Positions 30,677-38,289 of a stretch of 64,000 bases of DNA are shown in pieces. Origin of the DNA: Lysobacter enzymogenes (lineage in GTDB: Bacteria; Pseudomonadota; Gammaproteobacteria; Xanthomonadales; Xanthomonadaceae); contig NZ_FNOG01000003.1 of NCBI RefSeq assembly GCF_900106525.1, forward strand, positions 505,977 through 569,976, given 5' to 3'. The notes beneath the pieces were generated by a model. It saw only the letters and a list, made by a program, of their open reading frames with translations, was not told where the DNA came from and ran no database searches. The position numbers and the translations under genes are program-made. The stretch's first letter is position 1. Every line of letters begins with the position of its first letter.

Positions 30677-32650
30677 ATGCTGCAGACACTCCGCGACAAG
30701 ACCTCGGGCTGGATCGCCACCGTGATCCTCGGCCTGCTGATCATTCCCTTCGCCTTCGTCGGCATCGAGCAGTACATGGTGCAGCGCACCGACAATGCGG
30801 TCGCGCACATCGAGATCGCGCCGTCGTGGTGGCCGGCTTCGATGCTGTGGAAGAAGGAAGCGATCGAGCGCGGCGAATTCGACGAGCGCTTCAACCGCGC
30901 CCGCGACCAGGCCCGCGCCCAGCAGGGCCCGAACTTCGACGCGCGCGAATTCGAAAAGCCGGAGAGCAAGCGCCGCGTGCTCGATGCGCTGATCGACGAG
31001 CGCGTGCGCAAGATCGCCGCCGAAGTCGACGGCGTCAGCGTCAGCGACGCGCTGGTGGTCAAGACCATCCAGTCGGTGCCCGATTTCCTCGACGGCAGCG
31101 GCAAGTTCAGCCAGGAGCGCTACATCCTCGGGCTGCAGATGCGCAATCCGCCGCAGACGCCGACCCAGTTCGAGCAGTTCGTGCGCGACCGCCTGCAGGA
31201 AACCCTGCTGCCGGCGAGCCTGGCCGAGAGCAGCTTCGTCACCTCCGGCGAAACCGACCGCTTGATCAAGCTGCTGGGCGAGAAGCGCGACATCAGCCTG
31301 ATCGAGCTGCCGGCGCCGGCCGCCGACACCGCCGAGGTCAGCGCGGCCGAGATCCAGAAGTGGTACGACAGCCACGGCAAGGATTTCCGTTCGCCCGAGA
31401 GCGTCGGCATCGAGTACGTCGAGCTCAACGCCGCGGCGATGCCGCCGCCGGCGCCGCCGACCGAAGCGGCGCTGCAGGAGCGCTACAAGAACGAGCAGAG
31501 CAAGTTCCTGGCCGCCGAGCAGCGCCTGATCTCGCACATCCAGATCAACGTGCCGGCCAACGCCGACGCCGCCGCGCAGAAGGCGGCCGAGGACAAGGCC
31601 AAGCAGATCGCGGCGCAGGCCAAGGCCGCGGGCGCCGACTTCGCCGCGCTGGCGCGCGCCAACAGCGACGACCTGGGCTCCAAGGCCGCCGGCGGCGAAC
31701 TGGGCTGGATGGGCAAGGGCAATTTCCCCGGCGCGTTCGACGATGCCGCGTTCGGCAAGCTGCTGGCCGGCCAGGTCAGCGACCCGGTCAAGGCCGACGG
31801 CGGCTGGCACATCATCCAGGTGCGCGAGATCAAGAGCGGCTCGCAGCAGCCGTTCGAGGCCGTGCGCGAGACCTTGCTGCGCGAGGAAACCGAAGCCGGC
31901 CGCGAGCGCGCCTTCAACGAGTTCTCGGCCAAGCTGGTCGATCTGGTCTACAAGAACCCGACCACGCTGGAAGCGCCGGCCAAGGCGGTCGGCCTGCCGC
32001 TGCAGAAGATGGCGGTGGTGACCCGCGACGCCGCGGCCAACACCGGCATCGCGCAGAACCCGGCGGTGGTGCGTGCGGCCTTCACCGAGGCGCGCATCCA
32101 GGACAACACCGTCAGCGATCCGATCGACATCGGCCAGGACCACAGCGTGCTGATCCGCGTGGTCTCGCACACGCCCGAACGCGCGCAGCCGCTGGCGCAG
32201 GTGCGCGACAAGGTCATCGCCGCGGTCCGCGCCGACCGCATGAGCAAGGCCGCGGAGAAGGACGCCGACGCGCTGATCGCGCGCATCAACGGCGGCGAAA
32301 CCCTGACCGCGGTGGCCGCGTCCAAGCAATTGCCGCCGCCGCAGGATCTGCCCGGCGTCGCCCGCGGCATGCCGATGCTGCCGCCGGACGTGACCGAGGC
32401 GATCTTCGCGGTGCGCGCGCCGGCGCAGGGCAAGAACGCCGGCGGCAAGGCCAGGCTGCCCAACGGCGGCTACGTGCTGTTCGCGGTGACCAAGATCGCG
32501 CCGGGCGACAAGACGGTGCTGAAGGCGCCGGAGCTGGACATGCTGCGCACCCAGTCCGCGCAGGCGACCGCGGCGGACGAAGTGACCGAGCTGACCTCGG
32601 CGCTGCGCAAGCGCATGACGATCAAGGTGCTGGAGGAGAACTTGCGCTGA
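30677..32650 (+). CDS. ppiD: Periplasmic-side peptidyl-prolyl isomerase/chaperone PpiD
   Basis: Inner-membrane-anchored chaperone that helps proteins leaving the Sec translocon. The 657-residue product has a short cytoplasmic start (MLQTLRDKTSG), one membrane segment (WIATVILGLLIIPFAFVGIE), a SurA-like N-terminal domain (region RRVLDALIDERV), and a parvulin domain with LISHIQINVPA and GGELGWMGKGNFPGAFDDAA. The sequence is Ala/Lys-rich with coiled segments. It follows lon-hupB as in related genomes; the tRNAs lie between. Confidence 0.93.
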   Translation: MLQTLRDKTSGWIATVILGLLIIPFAFVGIEQYMVQRTDNAVAHIEIAPSWWPASMLWKKEAIERGEFDERFNRARDQARAQQGPNFDAREFEKPESKRRVLDALIDERVRKIAAEVDGVSVSDALVVKTIQSVPDFLDGSGKFSQERYILGLQMRNPPQTPTQFEQFVRDRLQETLLPASLAESSFVTSGETDRLIKLLGEKRDISLIELPAPAADTAEVSAAEIQKWYDSHGKDFRSPESVGIEYVELNAAAMPPPAPPTEAALQERYKNEQSKFLAAEQRLISHIQINVPANADAAAQKAAEDKAKQIAAQAKAAGADFAALARANSDDLGSKAAGGELGWMGKGNFPGAFDDAAFGKLLAGQVSDPVKADGGWHIIQVREIKSGSQQPFEAVRETLLREETEAGRERAFNEFSAKLVDLVYKNPTTLEAPAKAVGLPLQKMAVVTRDAAANTGIAQNPAVVRAAFTEARIQDNTVSDPIDIGQDHSVLIRVVSHTPERAQPLAQVRDKVIAAVRADRMSKAAEKDADALIARINGGETLTAVAASKQLPPPQDLPGVARGMPMLPPDVTEAIFAVRAPAQGKNAGGKARLPNGGYVLFAVTKIAPGDKTVLKAPELDMLRTQSAQATAADEVTELTSALRKRMTIKVLEENLR

Positions 32651-32681
32651 GGCGCGGGTTCGCTTCGCATCGCTGAAACGA

Positions 32682-32714
32682 CGAAGGCCCGGCGCATGCC
32701 GGGCCTTCGTTTTT
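32682..32714 (+). terminator. Terminator after ppiD
   Basis: 11-bp stem CGAAGGCCCGG / CCGGGCCTTCG, loop CGCATG, five Ts. Confidence 0.94.
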
Positions 32715-32787
32715 GCGGGGCGGTTTTGTTGCGCGCGATGTTTGGGTTGGGTGCGGGCGGGAGTCGGTTGCGCGGTCGCGTCGTTTT

Positions 32788-32871
32788 CGCGGTCGCGGCT
32801 TGCGCCGCTCCTACAGTCGCTCCGACGTAGCTGCGCTTGCCCCTGTAGGAGCGGCGCAAGCCGCGACCGCG
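32788..32871. repeat. Facing pair of GTAGGAGCGGCGCAAGCC repeats
   Basis: CGCGGTCGCGGCTTGCGCCG...CTCCTACAG (32788-32816) faces CTGTAGGAGCGGCGCAAGCC...GCGACCGCG (32843-32871). The arms are near-perfect complements over 29 bases. Confidence 0.9.
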
Positions 32872-32921
32872 CCACTACGCCAACGACGAAACCCGCATCG
32901 CCCCCGCGCTACCATGCGCCC

Positions 32922-33392
32922 ATGAAAAGCAAACTCATCGCCGTCGGCGAACGCGCCCCGCGCTGGGTCGCCGAAGGCTTCGGCGAGTATCAAAAGCGCC
33001 TCTCGCACTGGCTGCCGTTGGAACTGGTGGAGATCGAGCCGGGCCTGCGCGGCAAGGGCCGCGATGCGGTGCGCGCGACCGCGGACGAGGGCGCGCGGGT
33101 GCTCGCGGCGCTGCCCAAGAACGCCTGCGTGGTGGCGCTGGAAGGGCGCGGACGGTTGTGGACGTCGGAGCAGTTGGCGCAGCGCCTGGAGCATTGGCGC
33201 GGGCAGGGGCGCGATCTGGCGTTTTTGATCGGCGGGCCGGAAGGGCATGCGCCGGAGGTGCTGGCGCGCGCGGATGAGCAGTGGTCGCTGGGGCCGCTGA
33301 CGCTGCCGCATATGCTGGTGCGGTTGGTCGCGGCGGAGCAGTTGTATCGGGCGGCGGCGTTGCTGGCCAATCATCCGTATCACCGCGCTTGA
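32922..33392 (+). CDS. rlmH: 23S rRNA pseudouridine-1915 N3-methyltransferase RlmH
   Basis: SPOUT methyltransferase that modifies pseudouridine 1915 of the 23S rRNA on the assembled 70S ribosome. The 156-residue product has the trefoil-knot SAM-binding segments VVALEGRGRLWTSEQLAQ, FLIGGPEGH and LPHMLVRLVAAEQLYRA, and ends in the typical NHPYHR(A). Full length. It normally sits directly after rsfS, but here it is 18.7 kb away and is followed by tonB on the other strand. Confidence 0.97.
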   Translation: MKSKLIAVGERAPRWVAEGFGEYQKRLSHWLPLELVEIEPGLRGKGRDAVRATADEGARVLAALPKNACVVALEGRGRLWTSEQLAQRLEHWRGQGRDLAFLIGGPEGHAPEVLARADEQWSLGPLTLPHMLVRLVAAEQLYRAAALLANHPYHRA

Positions 33393-33473
33393 GGTGTGGG
33401 GGCGGTTTGGTGCAACGGTTTTCTGCGGAGCGATTGGCGCGGGTGTTGCGGGCGGTCGTCGTGGTTGCGGGTT

Positions 33474-33502
33474 CGCGGTCGCGGCTTGCGCCGCTCCTAC
33501 AG
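33474..33502. repeat. Single arm of the GTAGGAGCGGCGCAAGCC repeat
   Basis: CGCGGTCGCGGCTTGCGCCG followed by CTCCTACAG with no facing partner nearby. It lies between rlmH and the tonB terminator. Confidence 0.8.
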
Positions 33503-33521
33503 GGGCTTTCGTGGGGTAACG

Positions 33522-33551
33522 AAAACAAGACCCTCGCTGAGGCGAGGGTCT
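33522..33551 (-). terminator. Terminator of tonB
   Basis: GACCCTCGC / GCGAGGGTC stem with TGAG loop. On the minus strand it is followed by TTGTTTTCG. Confidence 0.8.
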
Positions 33552-33574
33552 GTGCGTTAGTCGTCGAGTGTCGG

Positions 33575-33603
33575 AGCGTCGCCCGCGGCGAGCGGGCGAC
33601 GCT
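33575..33603. other. 12-bp hairpin directly after tonB
   Basis: AGCGTCGCCCGC / GCGGGCGACGCT with a 5-base loop, six bases past the tonB stop and ahead of the terminator. It may be an extra 3' stabilising structure for the tonB mRNA. Confidence 0.55.
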
Positions 33604-33608
33604 GCGGC

Positions 33609-34292
33609 TTACTGCCGGTCCAGCTTGAACTCGATCGGCACGCGGCCGCGCGCCTGCACCGCCTGGCCGTTTTCCATCGCCGGCTGGAACGCCCAGCGCT
33701 GCAGCACGACCTTGCGCGCGGCCTGGTCGAGTGCGCGGTTGCCGCTGCTGCGCACGATCAGCACGTCGATCGGCTTGCCGTCGATGCCGACCAGGATTTC
33801 CAGCTCGACGGTGCCGGTGATGCCGGCGCGCACGGCTTCGATCGGGTAGCTCGGCGGCGGGTTGCGCAGCACCTGCAGGGTCGCGCCTTCGATGATCTGG
33901 CGGCCGACGTTGGTCTGCGGCGGCAGCGCGGTGGCGACCTGTTCGACGCCCTGGAAATCCATCGGCATCGCCGGCTGGTCGACCACCACTTCCTGCGGCG
34001 GCGCGACCGTCTGCGGCACGACCTGCTGGACCCGCGGCGGCGGATCCTTGACCACCTGGCGCAGCGGCGGGTCTTTCTTCGGCGGCGGCGGGGGCGGGTC
34101 GACCAGCTTGGGGCGCGGCACGAACTCGATGATCGTCTGGTCGAGCGGTTGGGTGATCAGCTGCGGCGCGCTCAACGGCGCCAGCATCAGCATCAGCATG
34201 GCCGCGTTGAAAGCGATGGCGCCGGCGTTGCCGGCTATGCGAGTGCCATCCAGGGGTTGGCGGGCGTGGTGGGATGGGAGCGTGCGAACCAT
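33609..34292 (-). CDS. tonB: Energy transducer TonB
   Basis: Couples the proton motive force to TonB-dependent outer-membrane receptors together with ExbB and ExbD, which are not in this window. The 227-residue product has one N-terminal membrane anchor (AGAIAFNAAMLMLMLAPLSA), a periplasmic Pro-rich stretch (PRPKLVDPPPPPPKKDPP) and a C-terminal TonB domain (PPPSYPIEAVRAGITGTVEL, ending RVPIEFKLDRQ). The Shine-Dalgarno AAGGAGG lies six bases before the ATG at 34292 and overlaps the ATG two codons earlier, so 34292 is the start. Confidence 0.92.
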   Translation of the reverse strand: MVRTLPSHHARQPLDGTRIAGNAGAIAFNAAMLMLMLAPLSAPQLITQPLDQTIIEFVPRPKLVDPPPPPPKKDPPLRQVVKDPPPRVQQVVPQTVAPPQEVVVDQPAMPMDFQGVEQVATALPPQTNVGRQIIEGATLQVLRNPPPSYPIEAVRAGITGTVELEILVGIDGKPIDVLIVRSSGNRALDQAARKVVLQRWAFQPAMENGQAVQARGRVPIEFKLDRQ

Positions 34293-34335
34293 GGGCATCC
34301 TCCTTGAGTGTGTCGTACTGCTCTGACAACGGCCC

Positions 34336-34416
34336 GGAACCGCTAGCGGGGTTGCGCTGGAAAGCGGTTCCGCGTCTCAAAAATGCGCTGGTGGCCGCTG
34401 GCGATGCAAGCGGTTC
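34336..34416. promoter_or_regulatory. AGCGGTTCC repeats upstream of tonB
   Basis: GGAACCGCT (34336-34344) and AGCGGTTCC (34363-34371) form a 9-bp inverted repeat, and AAGCGGTTC recurs at 34408-34416. They lie 44-124 bp upstream of tonB and may be binding sites for a regulator. The rest of 34417-34780 shows lower GC and no gene I can support. Confidence 0.4.
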
Positions 34417-34784
34417 TCGTTTACTACTTTGGTGGGGGAGGGCGCCGGGCGATTCGGTCGATGGCCGGGGATTTCTGCTGACATCGTCGGACTTCGTGCG
34501 GCGATTTCCGTCGATTCGGCTAGAGCTGGAAATTCTACGGAAGGCCGGTTCAAGCGTTATCTGCCTGAATGAACGGCAACGTTTGGCAACGACTCGTGCG
34601 CTTGGCCACTTGCCGGAGCGATGGAGCTTTAGTGCTGAAACCAGCCGGGCGTTGCTGGCAGCTTTGCGCTGCCGAAGAAGGGGCGAGTGAGGCCGAGCCG
34701 GACTCGCCCACGCGCGCCTCGCCACGGCCTGCGCCGGCCCTCAGGCAGCGCCCCGCCGCGGAAATGCCGCCGCAGCAAGCCGCA

Positions 34785-34822
34785 AAAACGACGAGGCCCG
34801 CTCGCGCGGGCCTCGTCTTTTT
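34785..34822. terminator. Bidirectional terminator
   Basis: GACGAGGCCCG / CGGGCCTCGTC stem with A and T runs on both sides. It ends the SIMPL gene and the 59-codon gene on the minus strand. Confidence 0.9.
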
Positions 34823-34842
34823 GGTCTGCGACCCCGGCGGGT

Positions 34843-35022
34843 TCAATCGCCGTCGGCGCCGTGTTCGGGCTTTCGCTCCAGTCCGCCCTCATCGGGATCG
34901 GGCTGGTGCGGCTTGGGCCGCGCGGCGTCCTCGCGATCCTGCGGCTGCGGCTCCGGATAGCCCGGAGTGCGGCCCGGACGCGGGTCGGCGGTGCCCGGCG
35001 TGCGCTTCTTGTCGCCGCTCAT
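34843..35022 (-). CDS. Small Pro/Asp-rich protein coupled to the SIMPL-domain gene
   Basis: The 59-residue product reads MSGDKKRTPGTADPRPGRTP, then a hydrophilic run rich in Pro, Glu, Asp and Lys (PEPQPQDRED, KPHQPDPDEGG) and ends KPEHGADGD. It has no Cys, no signal peptide and no hydrophobic core, so it is probably disordered and cytoplasmic. Its ATG follows the TGA of the upstream SIMPL gene after one base, which suggests translational coupling. A strong terminator lies 21 bp past its stop. I do not recognise a family. Confidence 0.6.
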   Translation of the reverse strand: MSGDKKRTPGTADPRPGRTPGYPEPQPQDREDAARPKPHQPDPDEGGLERKPEHGADGD

Positions 35023-35023
35023 C

Positions 35024-35812
35024 TCACTTGCCCAGCTCGAACACCACGTCCAGGTTCATCGACAGGCTGTTTTCGCCCGGCGAGACCGAGGTGTCGGCGG
35101 CGGCGCCGGCCTTCTCCATGCGCATGGCCATCATCGGCATCGGCATCGGCGGGGCGAAGCGGCCGCCTTCGCTGACGCTGACGATGCGGCGCACCTTCAC
35201 GCCCAGGGTCTTGGCGTACATCTCGGCGCGCGCCCGGGCCTTCTCGATGGCGCCGCGGCGGGCTTCGTCGAAGGCCGCGTCCTTGTCCTTGTCGTCCAGG
35301 TCGAAGGTCGGGCCGTTGATCTGGTTGGCGCCGGTGGCGACCAGCGAGTCGAGGATCTTGCCGACCTTGGAAATATCGCGGATCACGATGTTGACGTTGT
35401 TGTTGGCCTGGTAGCCGGTGATCTGCGGCGGCTGGTTTTCCTGGTAGCGGTACTGCGGATTGAGGTTGATGCCGCTGGTCTGGATGTCGCGCTCGGCGAT
35501 GCCGGCCGCCTTGATCGCGGCCACGACCTTGGCCATCTGCTCGGCGTTGGCGCGCATCGCCGCATTGGCGTCGGCGGCCTGGGTGACCACGCCGGTGGAG
35601 ACGTTGGCGATGTTGGGGGTGCGCTTGGCGGTGGATTCGGCCGAGACCGAGAGCAGGGTGCCGTCGGTGGCGACGTAAGGGGCGGTCTGGGCGGACGCGG
35701 ACATGGCGGTTGCGGCTCCGAAGGCGAGGACGGCGGCGAGCGCCAGCGGGCGCAACGACAGGCGGGGCAGGGACGGCGGGCGGACGGACGACGAGGACGA
35801 CAACCGGGTCAT
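35024..35812 (-). CDS. SIMPL-domain (DUF541) periplasmic protein
   Basis: The 262-residue product has a signal peptide ([20 protein letters not shown]) and the DUF541/SIMPL fold of the BP26/YggE type: [57 protein letters not shown], and [20 protein letters not shown]. Homologues form periplasmic ring assemblies and are linked to oxidative-stress tolerance. AAGGAG seven bases before the ATG at 35812 fixes the start rather than the TTG two codons earlier. First gene of a two-gene unit. Confidence 0.88.
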   Translation of the reverse strand: MTRLSSSSSVRPPSLPRLSLRPLALAAVLAFGAATAMSASAQTAPYVATDGTLLSVSAESTAKRTPNIANVSTGVVTQAADANAAMRANAEQMAKVVAAIKAAGIAERDIQTSGINLNPQYRYQENQPPQITGYQANNNVNIVIRDISKVGKILDSLVATGANQINGPTFDLDDKDKDAAFDEARRGAIEKARARAEMYAKTLGVKVRRIVSVSEGGRFAPPMPMPMMAMRMEKAGAAADTSVSPGENSLSMNLDVVFELGK

Positions 35813-35936
35813 GTGCAACTCCTTGAGGGACGAGGTAAGGGTCTTGCTGAATCGGTTAACGAACCGTGATTCGGTACGGGGTTTGCGCCGTCCGGCTTGG
35901 GGCGGCGCTCAGTCAGCGCGGGTTATGCTTTCGCGC

Positions 35937-36506
35937 ATGCTCTATCTAGCCTCCCAGTCGCCGCGGCGACGCGAACTGCTCGGCCGCCTCGGCCTGGAAT
36001 TCGGCCTCATCGACCTGGATCTGCCCGAACAGCGCCAGCCCGGCGAGCCCGCCGCCGACTACGTGCGCCGGGTAGCGCGCGAAAAGGCCGGCGCGGGCCT
36101 GCTCAAGGTGGTCGCCAACCCGTCGGCGGTGGTGCTCGGCGCCGACACCGAGGTGGTGCTCGACGACGAGGTGTTCGGCAAGCCGCGCGACGCCGAGGAT
36201 GCCCGCGCCATGTTGCGGCGGCTGTCCGGCCGCACCCACCAGGTGATCAGCGCGGTGTCGCTGGTCTCGCCGGCGCGCGAAGCGCAGGCGGTGTCGGTGT
36301 CGCAGGTCAGCTTCGCCGCGCTCGACGAGGGCCAGATCGAACGCTACGTCGCCTCCGGCGAGCCGATGGGCAAGGCCGGCGCCTATGCCATCCAGGGCGG
36401 CGCCGAGGTCTTCGCGACCCGGCTGGCCGGCAGTTATTCCGGGGTCATGGGGCTGCCGCTGTACGAAACTTCGAAGCTGCTGCGCGAGTTCGGCCTGCCC
36501 GCCTGA
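35937..36506 (+). CDS. maf: Maf-family nucleotide pyrophosphatase
   Basis: Hydrolyses non-canonical or modified nucleoside triphosphates (dTTP/UTP or m7GTP types) and is linked to septum control. The 189-residue product has the phosphate-binding [10 protein letters not shown], then [35 protein letters not shown] and [15 protein letters not shown], all family signatures. I chose the ATG giving MLYLASQSP; another lies four codons earlier. rng begins 164 bp downstream, the usual neighbour. Confidence 0.93.
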   Translation: MLYLASQSPRRRELLGRLGLEFGLIDLDLPEQRQPGEPAADYVRRVAREKAGAGLLKVVANPSAVVLGADTEVVLDDEVFGKPRDAEDARAMLRRLSGRTHQVISAVSLVSPAREAQAVSVSQVSFAALDEGQIERYVASGEPMGKAGAYAIQGGAEVFATRLAGSYSGVMGLPLYETSKLLREFGLPA

Positions 36507-36669
36507 ACCGCGTCGGCCGCGTGCGCGCGCGGCGGCGAACTTCGCCCGCCGCGCGCGCTCCATAGCCACCCCGGCGCCAATCGCCCAGACGCCGCACCGC
36601 TGCATCCGCACTGCGATCCTTCGCTGCCCTCATTCCCGCTTCATCGCGCCAACGGACCCGCGCCCCCTC

Positions 36670-38157
36670 ATGACTGAAGAGATCCTGGTCAACGTCACCC
36701 CGCGCGAAACCCGCGTCGCCGTGGTCGAAAACGGCATGCTGCAGGAGCTGCACATCGAGCGCGGCTGGCGCCGCGGCGTGGTCGGCAACATCTACAAGGG
36801 CAAGGTGCAGCGGGTGATGCCGGGCATGCAGGCGGCGTTCGTCGAGATCGGCCTGGAGCGCGCGGCGTTCCTGCACGCGGCCGACATCGTGCGCCCACAC
36901 CAGAGCGGCGAAGGCGAGGGCGAGGAAGCGCCGCTGCCGCCGGCGCCGACCCGGCCGATCGCCGAGCTGTTGCGCGAGGGCCAGGAAATCATCGTGCAGG
37001 TGGTCAAGGACCCGATCGGCAGCAAGGGCGCGCGCCTGACCACGCAGCTGTCGATCCCCTCGCGCTATCTGGTGCTGCTGCCGCGCACGCGCGTGGTCGG
37101 GGTGTCGGCGCGGATCGAGGACGAGGGCGAGCGGGCGCGGCTGAAGTCGCTGGTGACCGCGCAGGCGCCGGCCGGCGAGCAGCACGGCTACATCGTGCGC
37201 ACCAACGCCGAAGGCCAGCCGGAGGAGGCGCTGGCCGAGGACATCGCCTATCTGAGCCGGGCCTGGGCGCTGATCGCGGAGAAATCGCGCAGCAGCAAGA
37301 TCGGCGAGCGCGTCTACGAAGACTTGAGCCTGCCGCTGCGCGCGGTGCGCGACCTGATCCGCCGCGACGTGGAGAAGGTCAAGGTCGACTCGCGCGAGAC
37401 CAGCGAGCGCCTGCGCAGCTTCGCTGCCCAGTACATGCCGGGGCTGGCCGAGAAGATCGAGCACTACACCGGCGCGCGGCCGATCTTCGACCTGTACGGG
37501 GTCGAGGACGAGATCCAGCGCGCGCTGGACAAGGAAGTGCCGCTGAAGTCCGGCGGCTATCTGGTCATCGACCAGACCGAGGCGATGACCACCATCGACG
37601 TGAACACCGGTTCGTTCCTGGGTCAACGCAACCTGGAGGAAACCGTTTACCGCACCAACCTGGAGGCGGCCCAGTCGGTCGCCCGGCAATTGCGGCTGCG
37701 CAACCTGGGCGGGATCATCATCATCGACTTCATCGACATGACCGACCAGGAGCACAAGCGTCAGGTGCTGCGGCAGTTGGAGAAGTCGCTGACCCGCGAC
37801 CACGCCAAGACCACGGTGTACGAGTTCTCGCCGTTGGGGCTGGTGGAGATGACCCGCAAGCGCACCACCGAGAGCCTGGAGCGCCAGCTCAGCGAGCCCT
37901 GCCACGAGTGCGGCGGCCGCGGCACGCTGAAGACGCCGGAGACGGTGACGTACGAGATTTTCCGCGACATCGTCCGCCAGGTGCGTCAGTTCGACGCGGC
38001 GCGGCTGCTGGTGATCGCCTCGCCCAAGGTGGTCGCTCGGATCACCGACGAGGAGTCGGCGGCGGTGGCGGAGCTGGAAGAATTCTTGAGCAAGTCGATC
38101 CGCTTCCAGGCCGACGACCAGTATGCGCAGGAGCAGTTCGATGTCGTGCTGCTGTGA
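36670..38157 (+). CDS. rng: Ribonuclease G
   Basis: Endoribonuclease of the RNase E/G family that matures the 5' end of 16S rRNA and trims mRNAs. The 495-residue product has the S1-like start (MTEEILVNVTPRETRVAVVE), GNIYKGKVQRVMPGMQAAFV, the DNase-I-like catalytic part with LVIDQTEAMTTIDVNTG and IIIIDFIDM, and the zinc-link CHECGGRG. It lacks the long C-terminal scaffold of RNase E. Length is normal (E. coli 489). Confidence 0.97.
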   Translation: MTEEILVNVTPRETRVAVVENGMLQELHIERGWRRGVVGNIYKGKVQRVMPGMQAAFVEIGLERAAFLHAADIVRPHQSGEGEGEEAPLPPAPTRPIAELLREGQEIIVQVVKDPIGSKGARLTTQLSIPSRYLVLLPRTRVVGVSARIEDEGERARLKSLVTAQAPAGEQHGYIVRTNAEGQPEEALAEDIAYLSRAWALIAEKSRSSKIGERVYEDLSLPLRAVRDLIRRDVEKVKVDSRETSERLRSFAAQYMPGLAEKIEHYTGARPIFDLYGVEDEIQRALDKEVPLKSGGYLVIDQTEAMTTIDVNTGSFLGQRNLEETVYRTNLEAAQSVARQLRLRNLGGIIIIDFIDMTDQEHKRQVLRQLEKSLTRDHAKTTVYEFSPLGLVEMTRKRTTESLERQLSEPCHECGGRGTLKTPETVTYEIFRDIVRQVRQFDAARLLVIASPKVVARITDEESAAVAELEEFLSKSIRFQADDQYAQEQFDVVLL

Positions 38158-38163
38158 CTTCGC

Positions 38164-38275
38164 TTTCCTTCTCCCGCATGCGGGAGAAGGTGGCCCGCAG
38201 GGCCGGATGAGGGCTGCCGCGCCGGCGGCCCACACCCCGACTGCGCTCCCGCACACGGGAGCGGGGCTGATCGAG
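38164..38275. repeat. CTTCTCCCGCATGCGGGAGAAGG palindromic element
   Basis: CCTTCTCCCGC / GCGGGAGAAGG forms a hairpin near 38167-38190. The flanking text (GGATGAGGGCTGCC, GCTCCCGCACACGGGAGCGG) resembles the reduced repeats common in xanthomonad spacers. It may also end rng transcription. Confidence 0.6.
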
Positions 38276-38289
38276 CGGGCGCGCCGTTG

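Noticed and set aside
34274..34690. 138-codon plus-strand frame opposite the tonB upstream region
   Set aside because: Codon pattern is unlike the neighbours, no ribosome site is seen, and it overlaps the tonB leader and start region.
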